Source of the DNA: Streptomyces asoensis
GTDB lineage: Bacteria; Actinomycetota; Actinomycetes; Streptomycetales; Streptomycetaceae
Assembly (NCBI RefSeq): GCF_016860545.1
Contig: NZ_BNEB01000003.1
Span: 310,001 to 374,000 of the forward strand
DNA: 64,000 nt
Direction of reading: 5' to 3'
Shown piece by piece: positions 60,018-64,000 of the stretch. The translations under genes were made by a program, and so were the position numbers. Every line of letters begins with the position of its first letter. The first letter of the stretch is position 1. The notes under the pieces are model-generated. The model was not told where the DNA came from. It was given only the letters and a program-made list of their open reading frames with translations, and did not search any database.

Positions 60018-60767
60018 ATGCGGATACCTGCGTGGACTGAGGACGAGCTCCTGCTCGCCGGCGCGCTCGTCGTGAAGAACGGCTGGCGGGAGCTGCGGAC
60101 CCACAACACGGAAGTACAGGATCTTTCGGAGCTGCTGCGCTCTCTGCCCATCCACGGGCCCGAGTCCCTCGCGCTGCCCAACTTTCGGTCCCCCGACAGC
60201 GTCAGCCGCAAGACAACCGACTTCATGACCAATCACGGCCGGTACACCGGCCGGGCTACCCGGTGCGGCAAGCCGACGCTGCTCATGATCGATGCCTTCA
60301 CAGAGCGTGAGGCCGAGATGCTTCAAGCGGCCCAGGCTGTCGAAGACGGAATCGGCTCTGGTGAGCTGCATCTCATCCCACCGCAACCCGATGAGGTCGA
60401 CGAGACGGGCAGCAGCGCCATCGAGGGACGCCTCCTCGTCCGCCGGGCTCTTGCCCGTGAGAGGAACCCGAAGCTCCGCGCCCAGAAGATCAAGCAGGTG
60501 CGGCAGCGCGAGGCCTCGCTGCGGTGCGAGGTCTGCGACTTCGACTTTGCCCGCGCCTACGGGGATCTGGGTGAGGGCTATATCGAAGTGCACCACGTCA
60601 CTCCCCTTCACATATCCGGTACGCGCGAGACCAGGCTCGATGACCTGGCCTGCGTCTGCGCGAACTGTCACCGGATGTGCCACAGGTGCCGTCCTGGTGA
60701 ATCCTGGCGCACTCCAGCCGCCCTCCGGGAGCTGATGGGCAAGGCCGGGCCCGGGGACCGCCACTAG
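60018..60767 (+). CDS. HNH endonuclease
   Basis: Nuclease of 249 residues. The N-terminal 110 residues (WTEDELLLAGALVVKNGWRE, LPNFRSPDSVSRKTTDF) form a domain often found before HNH in McrA-like and R-M-associated enzymes. The HNH core is CEVC (170-173), YIEVHHVTPLH with H192/H193, and CVCANCHRMCH with C214/C217. Zinc and catalytic residues are all present. It is divergent from the methyltransferase. A TACGAT hexamer ends 7 nt before the ATG, so it too may be leaderless. It could restrict modified DNA or assist the system; the target is unknown. Confidence 0.85.
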   Translation: MRIPAWTEDELLLAGALVVKNGWRELRTHNTEVQDLSELLRSLPIHGPESLALPNFRSPDSVSRKTTDFMTNHGRYTGRATRCGKPTLLMIDAFTEREAEMLQAAQAVEDGIGSGELHLIPPQPDEVDETGSSAIEGRLLVRRALARERNPKLRAQKIKQVRQREASLRCEVCDFDFARAYGDLGEGYIEVHHVTPLHISGTRETRLDDLACVCANCHRMCHRCRPGESWRTPAALRELMGKAGPGDRH

Positions 60768-61396
60768 GCCGCGTCCGCCTCGGCCTCGTAATGCATCTGC
60801 GCACGGTCGAGGATGTCGTCGGGGTCGTGGCCGCGAGCCGCAGACCAATGGAGCAGATCGGCGATCAGTGCGATCGCTGACTCCGCGAGGCCGGTGTCAC
60901 GCCTTCGCCCCCGCAGCGCACCACCCTGCTCGGCGCGCTGATAGCCCTCCAGCGCCGTCACAGCCCGCTCCATGCGTCGGCAGCCGGCTCCTGGGCCCGC
61001 GGCGATCTCACACCAGACCGCCTTGCCCGCCGCTGTCAGCACGGTGCCCCAGTCGGCTGCCAGCGATGCCAGCAGGTGCAGGCCGCGGCCGCACACATCG
61101 TCGCTTCCCGTGGTCTTCTGCGAGGGCAGCGTTCTGCACTTGTCATGGACTTCGAGGCGCAGCCGCTCCCCCGTCCACTCGAGGATCAGGGCCGCCGACG
61201 CGCCTTGACCGACGTGCTTGACGACATTGGTCGCCAGCTCGGTGACCAGCAGCTCCACCTCGTCACGCTCGACGGACACCCCCCACTGGCTCAGCTGTCT
61301 GCCAGCAGCCTTCCGGAGAAGGCCCACCTCCGCCGGGGCCGCCTCGAACGGCAGGACGCAGCGGACCCGGGGTTCAGTGACCATGCAGCCCGACAT
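60764..61396 (-). CDS. HATPase_c_2 (anti-sigma-like) protein of a whiJ-type cluster
   Basis: Protein of 210 residues with an RsbW/SpoIIAB-type ATPase fold: ELLVTELATNVVKHVGQGAS (N-box, Asn about 57), LRLEVHDKCRTLP and VCGRGLHLLASLAADWG. The usual D-x-G-x-G of motif G1 is degenerate (HDKCRTL), as in many such Streptomyces proteins. The C-terminal 60 residues are an extra helical part. It is divergent from an XRE/DUF5753 gene and a DUF397 gene; this trio is the repeated whiJ/abaA-like set. The TAG stop shares CTAG with the HNH stop. Confidence 0.85.
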   Translation of the reverse strand: MSGCMVTEPRVRCVLPFEAAPAEVGLLRKAAGRQLSQWGVSVERDEVELLVTELATNVVKHVGQGASAALILEWTGERLRLEVHDKCRTLPSQKTTGSDDVCGRGLHLLASLAADWGTVLTAAGKAVWCEIAAGPGAGCRRMERAVTALEGYQRAEQGGALRGRRRDTGLAESAIALIADLLHWSAARGHDPDDILDRAQMHYEAEADAA

Positions 61397-61613
61397 GGCT
61401 ACTCCTCACTTCAAAGCCACGCACGTGCTGCGCCCGCCGTGTCCGTACGGCTGCACTGCGTAGCAATCCGCCTACGAGCATGGCACGGAGAAATCTCGCT
61501 ATGTAACTTCTCACGGGAATCGATCGAGTGAATCCGATGGTGGGGCTCGCTCGCAGCTGCCTAGCCTGTTGAGGTTTCCGGGCCCGCCGCCCGGTGGTAG
61601 GCGAAGGAGCCGC

Positions 61614-62459
61614 ATGTCTGAACGGACCACCACCCGCCGCCGTCAACTGGGCGCCATGATGCGCAAGTTGCGTGCCCGCAGGGGGATGACCCTGGAGGAG
61701 GCCGGACGGCTCGTCGGCGTCTCCAAGGCGACGGTCAGCCGGTACGAGACCCAGGCAGGGCCGGTCAAATGGCTCGTCGTCGACGCGCTCTGCCGTGAGT
61801 ACGGGGCCACTGACACTGAGCGCCGGGCCGTCGTCAACATCGCCAAGGACGCCAAGCAGCAGGGCTGGTGGAGTTCCTTCGCCGACTCGATTCCGGAGAG
61901 CATGAACCTGCTGCTCACCCTTGAGGACGAGGCGGTGCGGGAGAGCCACTTCTCGTGTGTCTACGTGCCCGGTCTGCTCCAGACACGCGCCTACAGCACC
62001 GCGTTGCAGAAAGCCAACGAAGTTCCCCTGGATCAGGCCGAGATCGAGCGTCTGGTCGGCATCCGTATGAAGCGGCAGGAGATCCTCGTCCGCCCGAAGC
62101 CGCTCCGCCTGTGGGCCATTCTCGACGAATCCGTGATCCGCCGCGTAGTCGGATCACCTCAGATCATGCGGGAGCAGCTCGACCGGCTGCTCGAGGCGAA
62201 CGAGTCACCTCACATCACCTTGCAGGTACTGCCCTTCTCCCAGGGCGCCCACGCCGCAGCCCTGGGCAGCTTCGTCATCATCGGAGGGTCGGAGCCGGCA
62301 CTGGACGTGGTGTACGTCGACTTCCACACCGGCTCCCTCTTTCTGGAGAAGGAAGAGGAACTGGAGCGCTACAGACTTGCGTTCGAGTACCTCCAGGCAC
62401 AAGCGTTGGACATGGAGGCCTCCTCCGCCATGATCCACCGTGCCCGCAAGGAGTTGTGA
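61614..62459 (+). CDS. XRE-family regulator with DUF5753 domain (WhiJ-like)
   Basis: Regulator of 281 residues. The helix-turn-helix is RRQLGAMMRKLRARRGMTLE then VGVSKATVSRYETQAGP. The C-terminal DUF5753 domain (about 95-275) includes VPGLLQTRAYSTAL, a family hallmark, then LRLWAILDESVIRRVVG and ITLQVLPFSQGAH. WhiJ-type proteins of this build influence development in Streptomyces and work with a small DUF397 partner, which follows here immediately. GAAGGAG precedes the ATG. The 217-nt divergent upstream gap is AT-rich around 61490-61530. Confidence 0.92.
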   Translation: MSERTTTRRRQLGAMMRKLRARRGMTLEEAGRLVGVSKATVSRYETQAGPVKWLVVDALCREYGATDTERRAVVNIAKDAKQQGWWSSFADSIPESMNLLLTLEDEAVRESHFSCVYVPGLLQTRAYSTALQKANEVPLDQAEIERLVGIRMKRQEILVRPKPLRLWAILDESVIRRVVGSPQIMREQLDRLLEANESPHITLQVLPFSQGAHAAALGSFVIIGGSEPALDVVYVDFHTGSLFLEKEEELERYRLAFEYLQAQALDMEASSAMIHRARKEL

Positions 62460-62657
62460 ATGTCAGCCGGACCGCAGCCTGACTCCGAGCCCGTCTGGTT
62501 CAAGTCGTCGTACAGCGGCGGCAACACGACCGAGTGCGTGGAGACGGCCTTCGTGGCCGCAGGTGTGCTGGTCCGGGATTCCAAGGAGCCGGGTGGCCCC
62601 CGTATCCAGATGTCGGCCGAGGCATGGCGCAAGTTCCTGGTTGCCTGCGCGCGGTGA
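62460..62657 (+). CDS. DUF397 protein, partner of the WhiJ-like regulator
   Basis: Small protein of 65 residues. WFKSSYSGGNTTECVETAF and VLVRDSKEPGGP are the DUF397 signature. The ATG directly follows the TGA of the regulator (shared A context, no gap). In whiJ-type pairs the DUF397 protein antagonises the XRE regulator. Confidence 0.93.
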   Translation: MSAGPQPDSEPVWFKSSYSGGNTTECVETAFVAAGVLVRDSKEPGGPRIQMSAEAWRKFLVACAR

Positions 62658-62680
62658 GCACCGAAGGCTGATGCGCGGGG

Positions 62681-63085
62681 TCAGTCGTCGTAGTAGGCCC
62701 TGGCCACCGCGTGTGTGTCCTCGTAGAGGTGGTAGCGGGTGATGCGGCCGTTCTCGACCGTGGTGTGCAGGGCGAACGCGGTGTCGATGTCCCGGCCCGT
62801 CTTCCTGACCTCGGAGACCATGCGTCCGAGGAGCACCACGTCGTCGCCCTCGGCGATGACCTGACGGAGGTCGAACTCCTTGGCCCGCACATGGGTCCCG
62901 AGCAGTTCGAAGAACGTCCGCATGCCGTCCGCCGAGTGGACCTCCGGTACCCACGGGATGCCCGGCGGGTGCGGGATGGAGAATGACACCGAGTCGGCGA
63001 ACAGCGCCGCCGCCTCCGCACTCTTCCCCTCCGCCAGCAGCGGGAACAAGCGTTGCACGGTCTGTGCCGGTGACTCTGCTGTCAT
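62681..63085 (-). CDS. SnoaL-like/NTF2-fold protein
   Basis: Protein of 134 residues with the cone-shaped NTF2 fold: AQTVQRLFPLLAEGKSAEAA, LFADSVSFSIPHPPG, GMRTFFELLG, and HTTVENGRITRYHLYEDTHA. Such proteins act as isomerases, cyclases or ligand binders; the substrate is unknown. The ATG at 63085 has only a weak ribosome site. Confidence 0.82.
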   Translation of the reverse strand: MTAESPAQTVQRLFPLLAEGKSAEAAALFADSVSFSIPHPPGIPWVPEVHSADGMRTFFELLGTHVRAKEFDLRQVIAEGDDVVLLGRMVSEVRKTGRDIDTAFALHTTVENGRITRYHLYEDTHAVARAYYDD

Positions 63086-63164
63086 GGGGGCCGACCCTAC
63101 CGGCGGCAGGGAGCACCCACTACCGGGGTGCGCGGTGCGTCTCGGTGAAGGTGAAAGAGGTCGC

Positions 63165-63809
63165 ATGGGGTTCTCGGGGCACGTGGTCTTCGCTCGTGGC
63201 GAGCGGCCTCTGCTGGACGCGCCGGTGTTCGACGGGCTCGGCGCGGAGGCGAAGCGCGCCGTGCATGCGTGGCCGCCTCGGCCCGGCGGCTGGCAGACCC
63301 TTCAGTTCGATCACGGGGTCTGGGAGGACGCCCTCCTGGGCGCCCTGGTCGAGTGGTCCGGCGCCCCGGTCTGCGCCGCCGATGTGTCCGACAGCGACGT
63401 CGCCCTGGTGACCGGGGTGGACACCGGTGACCGCCGTTGGCAGGCATGGCTCAACCTGGACCTGGCCGCCGCGCTCCTCGTCGAGGAACCCGAGGACGTG
63501 GACGACACGAGCCTGTGGGCCGTCTCGGACGAGTTCGCCGCCGCCCTGAGCCGCAAGCGCGCCGAACTCGACGCCGAGGTTCCCGCCGACGCCGAGGGCG
63601 CCCGCGCGTGGGCCGCTGCGGCCGGCGTTCCGGCCACCGCCGAACAGTCCCGGGTCGAACAGTCCCGGGTCGAGGAGCTGCTGCGGTCCCACGAGACCTT
63701 CGTCGAGGACCTCTTCGACCTGCTCCTCGACGCGTTGGGGTTTCCCCAAGCCCACGACGAAGACGAGGACGAAGACGAACACGGAGACGAAGACGGCGCT
63801 CAGGACTGA
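63165..63809 (+). CDS. Acidic protein of unknown function, 214 aa
   Basis: Soluble protein with about 150 ordered residues (GFSGHVVFARGERPLLDAPV, GGWQTLQFDHGVWEDALLGA, RRWQAWLNLDLAAALLVEEP) and a strongly acidic tail (HDEDEDEDEHGDEDG). I do not recognise the family, though it looks like a conserved Streptomyces hypothetical. A 15-bp tandem duplication (63642-63671) encodes EQSRV twice. AGAGG precedes the ATG. Confidence 0.65.
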   Translation: MGFSGHVVFARGERPLLDAPVFDGLGAEAKRAVHAWPPRPGGWQTLQFDHGVWEDALLGALVEWSGAPVCAADVSDSDVALVTGVDTGDRRWQAWLNLDLAAALLVEEPEDVDDTSLWAVSDEFAAALSRKRAELDAEVPADAEGARAWAAAAGVPATAEQSRVEQSRVEELLRSHETFVEDLFDLLLDALGFPQAHDEDEDEDEHGDEDGAQD

Positions 63810-63830
63810 ACTGCGCGGCCGAGCGGGGGG

Positions 63831-64000
63831 TCAGCTCGTGTGGGGGTCCTCGATCAAGGGCTGGGGACCTAGGACCGCCAGCAGTTCCAGGCGTTGTGCG
63901 TCCGCCGTGCCCGGTTCGGCGGTGTAGACCATGATGCGCAGGTCGCTGCCCGCCACGGTGAGGACGTCGCAGTCCAGGGTCATCGGGCCCACCTGGGGGT
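63831..64000 (-). CDS. MmyB-type regulator, C-terminal part (runs off right edge)
   Basis: The last 56 codons of a minus-strand gene. GPMTLDCDVLTVAGSDLRIM followed by VYTAEPGTADAQRLELL is the C-terminal ligand-binding end typical of XRE-MmyB regulators. The DNA-binding domain lies beyond the window. Confidence 0.75.
   Translation of the reverse strand, partial: PQVGPMTLDCDVLTVAGSDLRIMVYTAEPGTADAQRLELLAVLGPQPLIEDPHTS

Overview
The window is high-GC actinobacterial DNA that fits a Streptomyces chromosome. Third codon positions are strongly G/C, GTG and TTG starts are common, and several families are typical of the genus: twin-arginine lipoproteins, DUF397 and DUF5753 proteins, DasR-type operators, an NsdA-like regulator, class E and F sortases, and a PAS-GGDEF-EAL protein. 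I could not identify the species.

Layout. 0-4.6 kb: a carbohydrate ABC importer (binding protein plus two permeases, running off the left edge) and a secreted CBM2-GH18 chitinase. 4.6-16.3 kb: a two-component system, small exported or hypothetical proteins, an NsdA-like TPR regulator, a histidine phosphatase and a PAP2 membrane enzyme. This part ends in a tightly coupled three-gene operon: RecB/Cas4-like nuclease, unknown protein, superfamily 1 helicase. 16.5-21.3 kb: a primase/polymerase-like protein, the first of three identical tRNA-Lys(CTT) genes, an M6-like protease and a cyclic-di-GMP enzyme. 21.3-28.7 kb: an ectoine/hydroxyectoine importer (ehuBCDA) with an IclR regulator and neighbouring LLM oxidoreductase, Asp/Glu-racemase-family enzyme and D-2-hydroxyacid dehydrogenase. 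28.8-38.7 kb: tRNA-Lys copies 2 and 3, an acyl-CoA synthetase, a chitin-active LPMO with a perfect DasR-type site, an SPFH protein, a cell-wall NlpC/P60 protein, a class F sortase with a secreted partner, and an LARTG surface protein. 38.9-51.3 kb: a ROK repressor divergent from an oxidoreductase, a second YidC, an HxlR/MFS pair, a membrane protein with a GntR regulator, a class E sortase, a GH30 galactanase-like enzyme and a TPR/SEC-C protein.

51.3-60.8 kb is a restriction-modification island that looks less GC-rich. It encodes a MORC/MutL-like GHKL ATPase, a Z1-domain helicase, an NaeI-family endonuclease, an NgoMIV-family endonuclease and a Vsr nuclease. A convergent C5-cytosine methyltransferase and a divergent HNH nuclease complete it. 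NaeI and NgoMIV are unrelated enzymes that both read GCCGGC, so the island appears to hold two different cutters for one site behind a single methyltransferase. 60.8-62.7 kb is a whiJ-type regulatory trio. The window ends with a SnoaL-like protein, an unknown acidic protein and the C-terminus of an MmyB-type regulator.

Regulation. Three promoters match the RecA-independent DNA-damage (PafBC-type) pattern TTGTCRGTG-N8-TAnnnT. They lie before the nuclease-helicase operon, the SEC-C gene and the methyltransferase. The first two sit exactly 7 nt before the start codon, which predicts leaderless transcripts. DasR-type sites before the chitinase and the LPMO suggest co-regulated chitin use. Inverted repeats beside the ROK, HxlR and GntR genes look like their own operators.
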